DNA of 64,000 bases from Sedimentibacter sp. MB31-C6 (lineage in GTDB: Bacteria > Bacillota > Clostridia > Tissierellales > Sedimentibacteraceae), in contig NZ_CP142396.1 of the NCBI RefSeq assembly GCF_035934735.1, forward strand, positions 930,001 to 994,000, in the 5' to 3' direction. Of this stretch, positions 28,278 through 36,429 are shown in pieces. The translations under genes were made by a program, and so were the position numbers. Numbering within the stretch: position 1 is the stretch's first letter; each line of letters begins with the position of its first letter. The notes below the pieces were generated by a model, which had not been told where the DNA came from, did not search any database, and worked only from the letters and a program-made list of their open reading frames with translations.

Positions 28278-28824
28278 TTTTTTTATCCTTCTTACTCTTT
28301 TTTTTATTGCTTCTATATTCTTTTACTGTATATTTAAACTTAGCTAATTCATCATCATCCTTCTTAAACAATAAATCTACATTAATTTCTCTATTCATAT
28401 TCAAATGTAATACCTTTACCTTAACCCTACCCTTTGCATCAGGTTTCAAATAATTAACACTTTTTATGTTTTCCCATCGAATTAATGTCGTTCTTTTGTA
28501 TATGCCTAATGTTGTAACGCGTGTTTTCTTTGTTAATGGAACATATAAAACTATTAACATAATTGGCAAAACAACCATAAACATTGAGTCAGTTCCATTA
28601 AAACTTTTTGTTTTGAACATTTGAAATAATATTACACCAGAAGAAAATATCATAAAAGCAAGTAATAAACGACTTGCTAATCTCATTGTTTTATCATCTT
28701 CATTTAAAAAGTACAATATTTCAATATTTTCTTTTTCATATTGTCTATTGTTTTTAAAATTTGTATATATTAGAAAACCACAAAGTACTAAAATAATGGG
28801 ATATAAAATTGTTGAAACATTCAT
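28267..28824 (-). CDS. Membrane protein of unknown function, DUF5673-like
   Basis: 185 residues. A helix at about 6-22, two more at about 48-66 and 80-98, then a soluble region that may form a PH-like beta sheet (TTLGIYKRTTLIRWENIKSV, KVKVLHLNMNREINV) and a Lys-rich tail (SNKKKSKKDKKSG). The layout resembles small bacterial DUF5673-type membrane proteins, but I am not certain of the family. It is the first gene of the unit with tatD, overlapping it by 11 bp. Confidence 0.6.
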   Translation of the reverse strand: MNVSTILYPIILVLCGFLIYTNFKNNRQYEKENIEILYFLNEDDKTMRLASRLLLAFMIFSSGVILFQMFKTKSFNGTDSMFMVVLPIMLIVLYVPLTKKTRVTTLGIYKRTTLIRWENIKSVNYLKPDAKGRVKVKVLHLNMNREINVDLLFKKDDDELAKFKYTVKEYRSNKKKSKKDKKSGN

Positions 28825-29012
28825 AATTTAGGTCCTTTCACTTTTAAATTTCTGTAAATTTTATCATATTTTTGCTAGTAGTTCAACTATAACAAAATAA
28901 TTGAAGGCAATCCTTAATATTTATTACAATTTAAATTATCTCATAAAGGTTATATTTTTACAAGAATAAACATAATAACTTTTTACAAACATGTCTATGT
29001 AATACTAAAAGC

Positions 29013-29040
29013 GCGGGACGCATAAAATGCGTCCCCTACA
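29013..29040 (+). repeat. Interspersed hairpin repeat, copy 2
   Basis: Identical to copy 1 at 2170 except for the loop: GCG, arms GGGACGCAT / ATGCGTCCC (29015-29023, 29027-29035), loop AAA, then CTACA. It lies in the 320-bp gap between the DUF5673-like gene and the XRE-cupin gene. That gap otherwise contains only copy 3. Confidence 0.85.
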
Positions 29041-29088
29041 GTGTAGAATATTAGTTTTAAAATAACTTATACCAGAATTTTTATTTAA

Positions 29089-29116
29089 ATGTAGGGTATG
29101 CATTTTATGCATACCG
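29089..29116 (-). repeat. Interspersed hairpin repeat, copy 3, inverted, with compensatory changes
   Basis: Read on the minus strand it has the same 28-bp frame as copy 2, but the arms are GGTATGCAT / ATGCATACC. Both arms changed together so pairing is kept. It lies 48 bp from copy 2 in opposite orientation, so the pair could fold into one larger structure. Confidence 0.8.
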
Positions 29117-29144
29117 CAAGACGTGTGTATGTTGCATTATATAC

Positions 29145-29684
29145 TTAAAAACTAGGAGGAACCATCGCCCAAATAGAAATTGATTTATCTATACCATTAT
29201 TTAAAAACCTATGAGGTATCGTACTATCAAGGTAGATACTGTCTCCCTCTTTTAAACTGTATACGTTTTCACCTGATAAAATATTTAATGATCCCTTAAT
29301 GACAACTCCACATTCCTCACCTTCATGACATATTAGTTCATCGCAATTTGAGTCATTTGGTTCAATTTCTATCCAAATTAGTTCAATTGATTTCTTTAAA
29401 TCTGGACTTAGAAGTTCATATATTCTACTCGAATTATTCATCAATATTTTTTTTCTTTCTTCCTTGCGAACAACTTTATTAGTTTCTCCATATTCATTAA
29501 AAAAATAATTCATTGTTACATTTAAAGCTTTAGAAATCTTCCATAAGGAGGCAACTGAAGGACCAGTTATATCTCTCTCTATTTGACTTATTAAACCTTT
29601 ACTTAAACCTGATTTCTCTGAAAGTTGTTCTATACTCATTTTATATTTTTGTCTTAGAGATCTAATCTTTTCACCTAATTCCAT
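29145..29684 (-). CDS. XRE-family regulator with C-terminal cupin
   Basis: 179 residues. Residues 1-65 are an XRE helix-turn-helix (IRSLRQKYKMSIEQLSEKSG, SKGLISQIER). Residues about 105-175 form a cupin (CDELICHEGEECGVVIKGSL, EGDSIYLDSTIPHRFLN). This class often controls transport or catabolism of small nitrogen compounds and binds its ligand in the cupin. It lies downstream of and on the same strand as an ABC importer pair, a reasonable but unproven target. RBS AGGAAGGTG precedes the ATG. Confidence 0.9.
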   Translation of the reverse strand: MELGEKIRSLRQKYKMSIEQLSEKSGLSKGLISQIERDITGPSVASLWKISKALNVTMNYFFNEYGETNKVVRKEERKKILMNNSSRIYELLSPDLKKSIELIWIEIEPNDSNCDELICHEGEECGVVIKGSLNILSGENVYSLKEGDSIYLDSTIPHRFLNNGIDKSISIWAMVPPSF

Positions 29685-29747
29685 AATTTAACACCTTCCT
29701 CACTTATGTTGTTTTCTATCTCTTTTAAATAAAAAATTATAAAAGGA

Positions 29748-29785
29748 GTTGCTTCGCAACGCCGCTAGGGTGACCTATGTCCCCC
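29748..29785 (-). terminator. Tandem hairpins after the ABC importer genes
   Basis: GTTGCTTCGCAAC (29748-29760, stable TTCG loop) and GGGTGAC-CTAT-GTCCCCC (29768-29785, one mismatch). Both are GC-rich for this genome. On the minus strand the first is followed by a T-rich stretch. They lie between the permease gene and the XRE-cupin gene. Confidence 0.55.
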
Positions 29786-29884
29786 TTCGACGTAAAAATG
29801 CTTTAATAACTTATTATATTATACTATGATGAAAACGATTTTTCAACAAATAAAATAAGGATGTATATACACCCTCATTTTATA

Positions 29885-30712
29885 TTAATATTTTATAACT
29901 TTCTTCTCTAACCACGCTGCAAAAAAATACATTATAGCTGCAATAACTGCTAATATAAAAACCCCCATCATTACTAGATCCAGCTTAAATGTTTGACTAC
30001 CATAAAGAATCAAATAACCAATTCCTGCTTTAGATACAAGAAATTCTCCAACAATAACTCCAATCCAAGATAAACCTATGTTCACCTTTACTACGCTTAG
30101 AATATTAGGAAGATTTGAAGGTACAATAACCTTATTTAATATCTGAAACTTATTTGCTCCTAATGTTTTAAGCAATACAATTTTATCATTTTCCACATTT
30201 GTAAAACCAGTATATAAAGTCATTATTGTTACTATTACAGAAATCGACGCTGCTGTAACTACTATTCCTGAAAAACCCATACCAGCCCATAATATAATAA
30301 TTGGTGCTAGGGCAGTCTTTGGTAAACTATTTAAAATAACTAAATATGGATCCATAATTCTTGCTAATTTTTCAAACCACCACAATAATATTGCAACTAA
30401 AAAACCAATTATTGTTCCAACTAAAAAACCCACTAATGTTTCTGTAGTAGATACATATAAATGCTTAAAGAGACTTCCATCTTCTATAAACCTCAATATC
30501 AACTCTTTAATAGCTCCTGGACTGCTTGTTAAAAACGTATCAACCAAATTATTTCTAGCAGAAAACTCCCAAAGTGATATAAATATTATAAATATTAATA
30601 TTTGAGTAATCCTAATTAACTTATTCTCTCTTTTTATTGATTTAATAAATTCTTGTTGCTCTTTTGATATATTAACTACTTCTTTGTTATCTTTATATTT
30701 TTCCATCTGCAT
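29885..30712 (-). CDS. ABC transporter permease, SsuC/TauC/ThiX type
   Basis: 275 residues with six membrane helices. The EAA coupling motif reads KTLGANKFQILNKVIVPSNLPNI in part, and the GLSWIGVIVGEFLVSKAGIGYLI segment is typical of nitrate/sulfonate/taurine and thiamin-precursor permeases. The start at 30712 lies within the end of the ATPase gene and has GGAGG upstream, suggesting translational coupling. No substrate-binding protein is encoded nearby, so the substrate cannot be assigned. Confidence 0.88.
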   Translation of the reverse strand: MQMEKYKDNKEVVNISKEQQEFIKSIKRENKLIRITQILIFIIFISLWEFSARNNLVDTFLTSSPGAIKELILRFIEDGSLFKHLYVSTTETLVGFLVGTIIGFLVAILLWWFEKLARIMDPYLVILNSLPKTALAPIIILWAGMGFSGIVVTAASISVIVTIMTLYTGFTNVENDKIVLLKTLGANKFQILNKVIVPSNLPNILSVVKVNIGLSWIGVIVGEFLVSKAGIGYLILYGSQTFKLDLVMMGVFILAVIAAIMYFFAAWLEKKVIKY

Positions 30713-31451
30713 CTAAATCCCTCCATATCTGTCTGAAGTATTCTCCAAATGCTAATGTGTTTCTGCATTTCATAGGAGTTCTATCCCCATCGCATTCATT
30801 AAAATCTATTGTATATTCTTTTTTTATTTTCGCAGGTCTTTCAGTAAACACTATTACTCTGTCAGAAATGCTAACTGCCTCTGGAACATCATGTGTAACC
30901 ATAATTGCAGTAATCTTTTCTTTTCTTAGTATTTGCCCAACTTCATTACCAATTGACAGTCTAGTTTGATAGTCCAATGCAGAGAAAGGTTCATCTAGTA
31001 GCAACAAATCAGGTTCAATCGCTAACGTCCGTACTAAAGCAGCTCTTTGTCTCATACCACCAGAAAGTTGGCTTGGATAATGATCTCTAAAATTGTACAA
31101 ACCATATTTTTTTAACATTTCCATAACCTTATTCTTATTTTCTTCATTATCTTTTCCTTTAATTTCTAAACCAAGAAGACAGTTTTTATATATATTTCTC
31201 CATTCATATAATTGATCTTTCTGAAACATAAAGCCAATACTATCAGTATTAATTTTAATTTCTCCTTCTGAAGGCTTCTCTAATCCAGCTATTAAGGATA
31301 GCACAGTTGATTTACCAGAACCAGATGGTCCTACTATAGACACAATTTCTCCTTTTCCTACTTTAAATGAAATGTTCTCAATTGCCTTTGTCTCGTTATT
31401 TATAGTATGAAATCTTTTAGAGATATTTTTCAGTTCGCATACATACTCCAT
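30693..31451 (-). CDS. ABC transporter ATPase, SsuB/TauB type
   Basis: 252 residues with Walker A GPSGSGKST, Q-loop FMFQKDQL, signature LSGGMRQRAA, Walker B LLLLDEPFSALD and H-loop MVTHDVPEA. This is the nitrate/sulfonate/taurine class. It overlaps the permease gene by 20 bp. Its C-terminal tail is longer than usual. The importer may borrow a binding protein encoded elsewhere. The adjacent XRE-cupin gene could be its regulator. Confidence 0.9.
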   Translation of the reverse strand: MEYVCELKNISKRFHTINNETKAIENISFKVGKGEIVSIVGPSGSGKSTVLSLIAGLEKPSEGEIKINTDSIGFMFQKDQLYEWRNIYKNCLLGLEIKGKDNEENKNKVMEMLKKYGLYNFRDHYPSQLSGGMRQRAALVRTLAIEPDLLLLDEPFSALDYQTRLSIGNEVGQILRKEKITAIMVTHDVPEAVSISDRVIVFTERPAKIKKEYTIDFNECDGDRTPMKCRNTLAFGEYFRQIWRDLDADGKI

Positions 31452-31623
31452 ATTTTACCTCCGTTAGACAATATAATTGAAATCTATACATTATCTTATT
31501 CAAGATATATTAATAAGTTAATGATAAAATAAATTTTAAAAACAAGAAAATAATTTATAATTTGTAAAAATAAATAATATATTTTTATAATAGTGAAAAA
31601 CTATAATTAAGGAAGGTGAAATC

Positions 31624-31752
31624 ATGTTTAAAAATTTACTTAATAAACTTAAGATGAAAAATAGTCAAGTGCAAAATCCTGGAAATGTTTATATCCCTGA
31701 TGAATTAGAAGTTGAAGAAAGAAAAGAAGATGTTGACGCCAACGAAAAATAA
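31624..31752 (+). CDS. Small charged protein, 42 residues, unknown
   Basis: Begins MFKNLLNKLKMKNSQVQNPG: an amphipathic, positively charged N-terminus, then a Pro-containing middle (VYIPDELEV) and a strongly acidic tail (EERKEDVDANEK). RBS AAGGAAGGTG sits seven bases before the ATG and a stem-loop follows ten bases after the stop, so it looks like a complete single-gene unit. It lies between the ABC importer (divergent) and the DtxR gene (convergent). I do not recognise it. Confidence 0.6.
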   Translation: MFKNLLNKLKMKNSQVQNPGNVYIPDELEVEERKEDVDANEK

Positions 31753-31761
31753 GCAAATAAA

Positions 31762-31783
31762 GAACTAGACTACAATCTAGTTC
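31762..31783 (+). terminator. Stem-loop after the 42-residue gene
   Basis: GAACTAGA (31762-31769) pairs with TCTAGTTC (31776-31783) around a 6-base loop. The tail is AT-rich but not a clean T-run. It may also serve the convergent DtxR gene. Confidence 0.55.
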
Positions 31784-31815
31784 AAATATAGCAAATAAAT
31801 TAAATAAAGGGGGAA

Positions 31816-32256
31816 TTAATTATTTTTTATATATTCTGGACAATTATTAAGAAAAGTAGTTAAATTACTTATTCGCTCTAAGGTATCAGCACTAATAGCA
31901 TGTTCTATTTTTTCAGTTTCTTCTAATAAATTATCTTTAACTCCTATTAATTGTAAAAAATTATATACAGTCTTATGCCTAAATAATAAGTACTCCCCTA
32001 TTTCATTTCCAATCTTAGTTAACTTTATCTGACCATATTTTTCATAATAAACATAACCAGATTTAGAAAGCCTTTTAACCATTTTAGTAGTAGAAGGAGG
32101 CTGTACATGCAATGACTCTGATAAATCACTAGCTCTTACCACATCTTTTTCTAGTGATAATCTATAAATCATTTCTATATAATCTTCCATAGATGGTGAA
32201 AGTACTTCTTGATTTTTTATCCTATATCCTCTAAATGTATAAAAATCCTTATCCAT
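31816..32256 (-). CDS. DtxR/MntR-family metal-dependent regulator
   Basis: 146 residues: winged helix at about 20-80 (SMEDYIEMIYRLSLEKDVVRASDL, VQPPSTTKMVKRLSKSGYV) and a dimerisation helix pair with metal-binding candidates (ETEKIEHAISADTLERISNL). It ends without an SH3-like third domain, like MntR and short IdeR forms. It diverges from feoA, with a DtxR-like palindrome between them, so it probably represses ferrous iron uptake when iron is plentiful. Confidence 0.9.
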   Translation of the reverse strand: MDKDFYTFRGYRIKNQEVLSPSMEDYIEMIYRLSLEKDVVRASDLSESLHVQPPSTTKMVKRLSKSGYVYYEKYGQIKLTKIGNEIGEYLLFRHKTVYNFLQLIGVKDNLLEETEKIEHAISADTLERISNLTTFLNNCPEYIKNN

Positions 32257-32321
32257 AAAACCATCCTAATTTTATTTTAGTGTGTCAAAATACTTTTTAA
32301 TTCATAATATAGATAATAAAG

Positions 32322-32335
32322 TTAGCTTAGGCTAA
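32322..32335. promoter_or_regulatory. DtxR-type operator upstream of feoA
   Basis: TTAGCTTAGGCTAA, an imperfect 14-bp palindrome similar to DtxR/IdeR boxes built on TTAGGTTAGNCTAACCTAA. It lies just after a -10-like GATAAT (32312-32317) reading towards feoA, the expected place for repression. Confidence 0.7.
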
Positions 32336-32398
32336 AATTATTACTCTTAAATAAATAATATGCTAATTCAAATAAAATATGTCAAGGAGTGGATAACT

Positions 32399-32620
32399 AT
32401 GAAAATACTCACAGATGCAAATATTGGTCAAATCGTAAAAGTAGATAAAAATGATGCTAAAGATTCATTAAAAGAAAGATTACTTGCCCTTGGTTTAACT
32501 AAAGGTGCTGATATAGAAGTTTTAAGAAAAGGTCCTAAAGATAATCTTACAGTCTATAAAATCAGAGGTGCTATGATAGCACTTAGAAAGGAAGAATCAA
32601 ACTATATTGAAATAGTTTAG
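32399..32620 (+). CDS. feoA: FeoA ferrous iron transport accessory protein
   Basis: 73 residues from the ATG at 32399, chosen because AAGGAG lies nine bases upstream. An ATG at 32360 has no RBS. The FeoA/SH3-like pattern is clear: LKERLLALGLTKGADIEVLRKGPKDNLTVYKI in parts, ending ALRKEESNYIEI. FeoA binds the cytoplasmic side of FeoB and modulates Fe(II) import. It is followed 14 bp later by feoB. Confidence 0.92.
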   Translation: MKILTDANIGQIVKVDKNDAKDSLKERLLALGLTKGADIEVLRKGPKDNLTVYKIRGAMIALRKEESNYIEIV

Positions 32621-32634
32621 AAAGAGGTGATATC

Positions 32635-33909
32635 TTGGGACTTACAGCACAATCAATCAAAAAGGAAGCAATGGAAGATATTTATAAAATAAGTAAAAGT
32701 GATAATCAACATGTTATAGCTTTAGCTGGAAATCCAAATACAGGTAAAAGTACTGTTTTTAATTATTTAACAGGCCTTAAACAACATACAGGAAATTGGC
32801 CTGGAAAAACTGTAGTTACTGCTAGAGGAGAATACCAATATAATAACGAAGATTACATTATGGTAGACTTACCAGGATCTTATTCCTTATTTACTTCTTC
32901 TAAAGATGAAGAAGTAGCTAGAGATTTCACATGTTCTGGAAACTATGATGCAATCGTAGTTGTAGCTGATGCAACTTGTTTAGAAAGAAATTTAAATTTA
33001 GTATTTCAGATAATGGAACTTTCTCCAAAAGTAATATTATGTATAAACCTAATAGACGAAGCAAGAAATAAAAATATTTCATTAAAAAAAGATGATCTTG
33101 AAAAAGAACTTGGCATACCTATAGTATTAACAGCTGCAAGAAGTGGTGAAGGAATGGAGGATTTAAAAAGAGTTATTGAAGATATAGCAGTTAATAATAT
33201 AGAATATAAGCCAAATATAATAAGATATGATAATGAAATTGAAAATAAGTTAGAAGAAATTATACCTGTTTTAAAAGAAATGAATATATCCAACTTAAGA
33301 TGGAATGGACTACGTTTAATAGACAGTGAACCATGTATTTTCTCATCTCAATCTGATAAACACTTAACAAAAAATCAAGCTGATGAATTAATTAATAAAT
33401 TTAATCTTAATGAAAACAAATATATAATTAGAGAAAAAATATCAGAAATAAATTATAATTATGCAAATAATTTAAAGCAAAAATATGTAATCGAAGATTA
33501 CAAAAAAAACAACAGAGATAAAAAAATAGATGATATCATTACATCAAAGCGTTTTGGTATACCAATTATGCTAGGGTTATTGGGATTAATATTTTGGATT
33601 ACGATTCAAGGGGCAAATATTCCTTCCCAAATAATAAGTAATATATTATTCAAAATTCAAGATTATTTATCAGGATTGTTTATAGAATTAAGAGTTCCTG
33701 AATTCATAAGGGGAATATTTATAGATGGAATGTACAGAACTCTCGCCTGGGTAGTATCAGTTATGCTGCCTCCAATGGCAATTTTCTTTCCATTATTTAC
33801 TTTATTAGAGGATTTAGGATATTTACCAAGAGTAGCTTTTAATTTAGACCATCTCTTTAAAAAAGCTTGTGCTCACGGAAAACAGAGTTTGAGTATGTGT
33901 ATGGGTTAA
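32635..33909 (+). pseudogene. feoB: FeoB Fe(II) transporter, C-terminal half cut off by ICE insertion
   Basis: 424 residues from a TTG start with RBS AGAGGTG. The G-protein domain is intact: G1 GNPNTGKST at 32-40, G3 DLPG at 78-81, NLID as G4, and a helical insert. The first membrane helices follow (about 303-325 and 360-385). The reading frame ends abruptly after HGKQSLSMCMG. In intact FeoB this continues FGCNxxG through a further 200 to 250 residues that form most of the channel. The stop codon overlaps the end of the ICE recombinase gene, so the ICE has integrated here. The missing 3' part should lie beyond the far end of the element. Confidence 0.92.
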
Positions 33910-35543
33910 TTTATGCTATTTTTATTTTCTTCTATATTACCGATAAATCTGTAATAAATTTTAATGCTTTGTTTTTTGACTTTTCCTTTATCAGTCTTTT
34001 CATAATGCCCTTGACCTATTTCTATATAATCAATTACCTTGTATAATAATTCAGGAGTCAATTCTTTTATTTCAGTATAATCTTGAATTAATTCAAAAAA
34101 CTTAGCATATGCTTCTTTTTGACTATCTTCTTTTAATCTTTCTATATTTTCTAGCTCTTCAATTTTATTTAATATATTATGCTGTTGTTGTTCATATGAA
34201 TTTAATAAGTTGCTAAAACGCGAATCACTAATTTTTCCTGTAACATTATCTTCATATAGTCTTTGAATTATACTATCAATTTCTTTGATTCTAAGTCTAT
34301 ACTCTTCTAGCATTTTTATATTTTTCTTTAAGTTACTATCTTTACTTAAATCATTTTCGTCCTGTAACTCTTTTAATATAGACTTTTTCTCATTTTCTGT
34401 CAAGCAAATATGTTTTTTAAGTTCATTTAGCACTATATCATATAATGTCTCATAATCAATGAAATGATTACTACATTCTTTACTTCCATACAACTTATAT
34501 CCACCGCATACTAAATTTGCTACTGCACCTTTTTTTCTGGTTCCAGCAGTAGACATGTTTTTCCCACAATCTGCACATTTAGCTATACCAGAAAATATAT
34601 TTTTAAAATTTGATTTTCTCTTATTTGTACGTGCTATTGTTCGTTGTCTTACGATATCGTAAGTTTCCTGGGTAATAATAGGTTCATGCGTATTCTTAAC
34701 AATTATCCATTCTTCAGGTGGATTTATAATAGTAGCATTACTCTTTAATGATACTTTCCTTGTTTTACCTTGAGCAGTATGTCCTAAATAAACAATATTT
34801 TTAAGCATTTTTGCTACAGTAACAGAAATCCATTCTTTCCGCTTAGAATACTTATCAATATCTAAATATGGTCTAGTAGAGCATCTATACATTGCAGGAG
34901 TCATAATTCCTTTTTCGTTTAAATATTTTGCTATATCAGTAGGTTTATGTCCCATTTCAGCCATCTCAAACATTTCTTTAACAACTGATGCAGCTTCCTC
35001 GTCAATTATTAGATGACCATTATTATTAGGATCCTTTTTATATCCATAAGGAGCAAAATTCCCAATATAACTTCCCTCTTTCATTTTCGTTTGAAATGCA
35101 GAACGAATTTTTTTCGAAGTATCTCTTGCATACATTTCATTTAATACGTTCTTAAATGGAACGATATCATTATATATGCTTTCAGAATCATAACCATCAT
35201 TAATTGCAATATACCTTACCCCATGTTCAGGAAAATATATTTCAGTAAATTGACCTGTAGTAATATAATCTCTACCTAAACGAGATAAATCTTTAGTAAT
35301 AACCAAATTAACTTTTTTGTCTTCTATATCCCGAATCATTCTTAAAAATGCAGGACGTTCAAAACTTGTGCCACTATAACCATCATCGATATATTCATCA
35401 TAAACTTCAAATTTATTTTCCTTAGCATAAGAAGAAAGCATCTTCTTTTGAGTTGAGATGCTTGAACTTTCACTTAAGCCTTCATCGTCTTTCGACAATC
35501 TCATGTATAAAGCTGCTTTATAATTTGTAGGTTGGAGCTTCAA
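33906..35543 (-). CDS. Large serine recombinase (ICE integrase, TndX/TnpX type)
   Basis: 545 residues. The resolvase domain covers about 8-155, with the YxRLS motif placing catalytic Ser17 (LYMRLSKDD), and DLSRLGRDYI near 85-95. The recombinase domain follows (about 170-290, KDPNNNGHLIIDEEAA). A zinc ribbon comes next (AKCADCGKNM, then two more Cys, VCGGYKLYGSKECSNH) and a coiled coil (about 380-475). It would integrate and excise the element by a Ser-linked double-strand break at short att sites. The stop codon touches the feoB break, so attL is immediately downstream of the gene, as is usual for this class. Confidence 0.94.
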   Translation of the reverse strand: MKLQPTNYKAALYMRLSKDDEGLSESSSISTQKKMLSSYAKENKFEVYDEYIDDGYSGTSFERPAFLRMIRDIEDKKVNLVITKDLSRLGRDYITTGQFTEIYFPEHGVRYIAINDGYDSESIYNDIVPFKNVLNEMYARDTSKKIRSAFQTKMKEGSYIGNFAPYGYKKDPNNNGHLIIDEEAASVVKEMFEMAEMGHKPTDIAKYLNEKGIMTPAMYRCSTRPYLDIDKYSKRKEWISVTVAKMLKNIVYLGHTAQGKTRKVSLKSNATIINPPEEWIIVKNTHEPIITQETYDIVRQRTIARTNKRKSNFKNIFSGIAKCADCGKNMSTAGTRKKGAVANLVCGGYKLYGSKECSNHFIDYETLYDIVLNELKKHICLTENEKKSILKELQDENDLSKDSNLKKNIKMLEEYRLRIKEIDSIIQRLYEDNVTGKISDSRFSNLLNSYEQQQHNILNKIEELENIERLKEDSQKEAYAKFFELIQDYTEIKELTPELLYKVIDYIEIGQGHYEKTDKGKVKKQSIKIYYRFIGNIEENKNSIN

Positions 35544-35572
35544 GTGTATCTATTCCCTCCCTCTTCTTGAAA

Positions 35573-35609
35573 ACCTACAATCAACTCAATTTCTTGAGTC
35601 AATTGTAGC
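35573..35609 (-). other. Long imperfect inverted repeat upstream of the recombinase gene
   Basis: CTACAATCAACTCAA and TTGAGTCAATTGTAG are separated by TTTC, giving 6 + 7 paired bases around a 2-base mismatch. It lies between the 47-residue gene and the recombinase gene. It may be a leader hairpin limiting recombinase expression or a binding site for a directionality factor. Confidence 0.5.
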
Positions 35610-35626
35610 AAATGTATTAATTTTAT

Positions 35627-35770
35627 TCAAGATATATGTTTACTTTTGGTAGCCAGTAATTCTTTTATTAACTCCTTTACAGTTTTCTCCTCATTATATA
35701 TACTAGTGATTTTATAAATATTCTCCTGGTTCTTGTTGTTTTTAGTCTTCTTGATATTTACACTAGACAT
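35627..35770 (-). CDS. Small protein upstream of the recombinase, 47 residues
   Basis: Begins MSSVNIKKTKNNKNQENIYK and ends in a predicted helix EKTVKELIKELLATKSKHIS. The RBS GAGAGGTGATATC ahead of the ATG is strong. It precedes the integrase gene on the same strand by 83 bp. Short proteins in this position are common in elements of this type but poorly described. It could influence recombinase expression or direction. That is an inference from position only; no helix-turn-helix is evident. Confidence 0.65.
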   Translation of the reverse strand: MSSVNIKKTKNNKNQENIYKITSIYNEEKTVKELIKELLATKSKHIS

Positions 35771-35887
35771 GATATCACCTCTCTATTATGTATATTCCCT
35801 TCAAAAAATTATTATTACTTAACAGACTATATTAATTTAAACTTTAATCTTATCATCAAAAAATATTTCTTTTTTCAGAAAGCATTG

Positions 35888-36319
35888 TTACATTTGTCTT
35901 TTCCTAACTCTCATTCCCTTATATAAAGTAGGATTATTAACTCCATAAAAATAGTATTCATTTACAAAAGAATTAGTTCCAATATTTCTTCCCTCAATTC
36001 TACCAATAATCCACTCGTCATTATTTATATCATAAATTTCTATAGAAGTACCACATCCAAATAAAAAGCTATCCGTTCCATCATTATATGATATGTAAAA
36101 TTTTTCTGTTGTTGAATCAAAAGATAATATTCCTTCTTTAACAGGAGCATTTAAATAATATAAATCTTCAATAAAGTCCTCTATCTTAGCAACAAAAGAA
36201 TCTAAAGCATTATTAACTCGATCTTCTTCAACATTATCAATCATTAATAAGCATTTGTTCTTTAATTCATCTGCTTGATTAATCACTTCATCAATCTCAA
36301 TAAAAGCTTTTTTACTCAC
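35888..36319 (-). CDS. Hypothetical protein, 143 residues
   Basis: The N-terminal third is helical and acidic (FIEIDEVINQADELKNKCLLM, NVEEDRVNNALDSFVAKIEDFIED). The C-terminal two thirds look beta-rich (KFYISYNDGTDSFLFGCGTSIEIY, EWIIGRIEGRNIGTNSFVNEYYFYG, ending NPTLYKGMRVRKRQ). The last part resembles the small beta domains often labelled DUF5348 in ICE-borne proteins, but I hold that loosely. It has an RBS (GGGAGGAGG) before the ATG. No signal peptide or membrane segment. Confidence 0.7.
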   Translation of the reverse strand: MSKKAFIEIDEVINQADELKNKCLLMIDNVEEDRVNNALDSFVAKIEDFIEDLYYLNAPVKEGILSFDSTTEKFYISYNDGTDSFLFGCGTSIEIYDINNDEWIIGRIEGRNIGTNSFVNEYYFYGVNNPTLYKGMRVRKRQM

Positions 36320-36390
36320 AATTGACCTCCTCCCTATGTTCTATGTTTTACAAACTTATATACTTAACACCCATTACTTATGTTATTACT

Positions 36391-36429
36391 AAAAAAACCT
36401 TACATGAAATAACTTCTGTATGGTTTTTT
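36391..36429. terminator. Bidirectional terminator
   Basis: AAAAAAACCTTACA (36391-36404) pairs with TGTATGGTTTTTT (36417-36429) with one bulge and a 12-base loop. T-runs occur on both strands. It separates the 143-residue gene from the noncoding stretch to its right. Confidence 0.7.
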
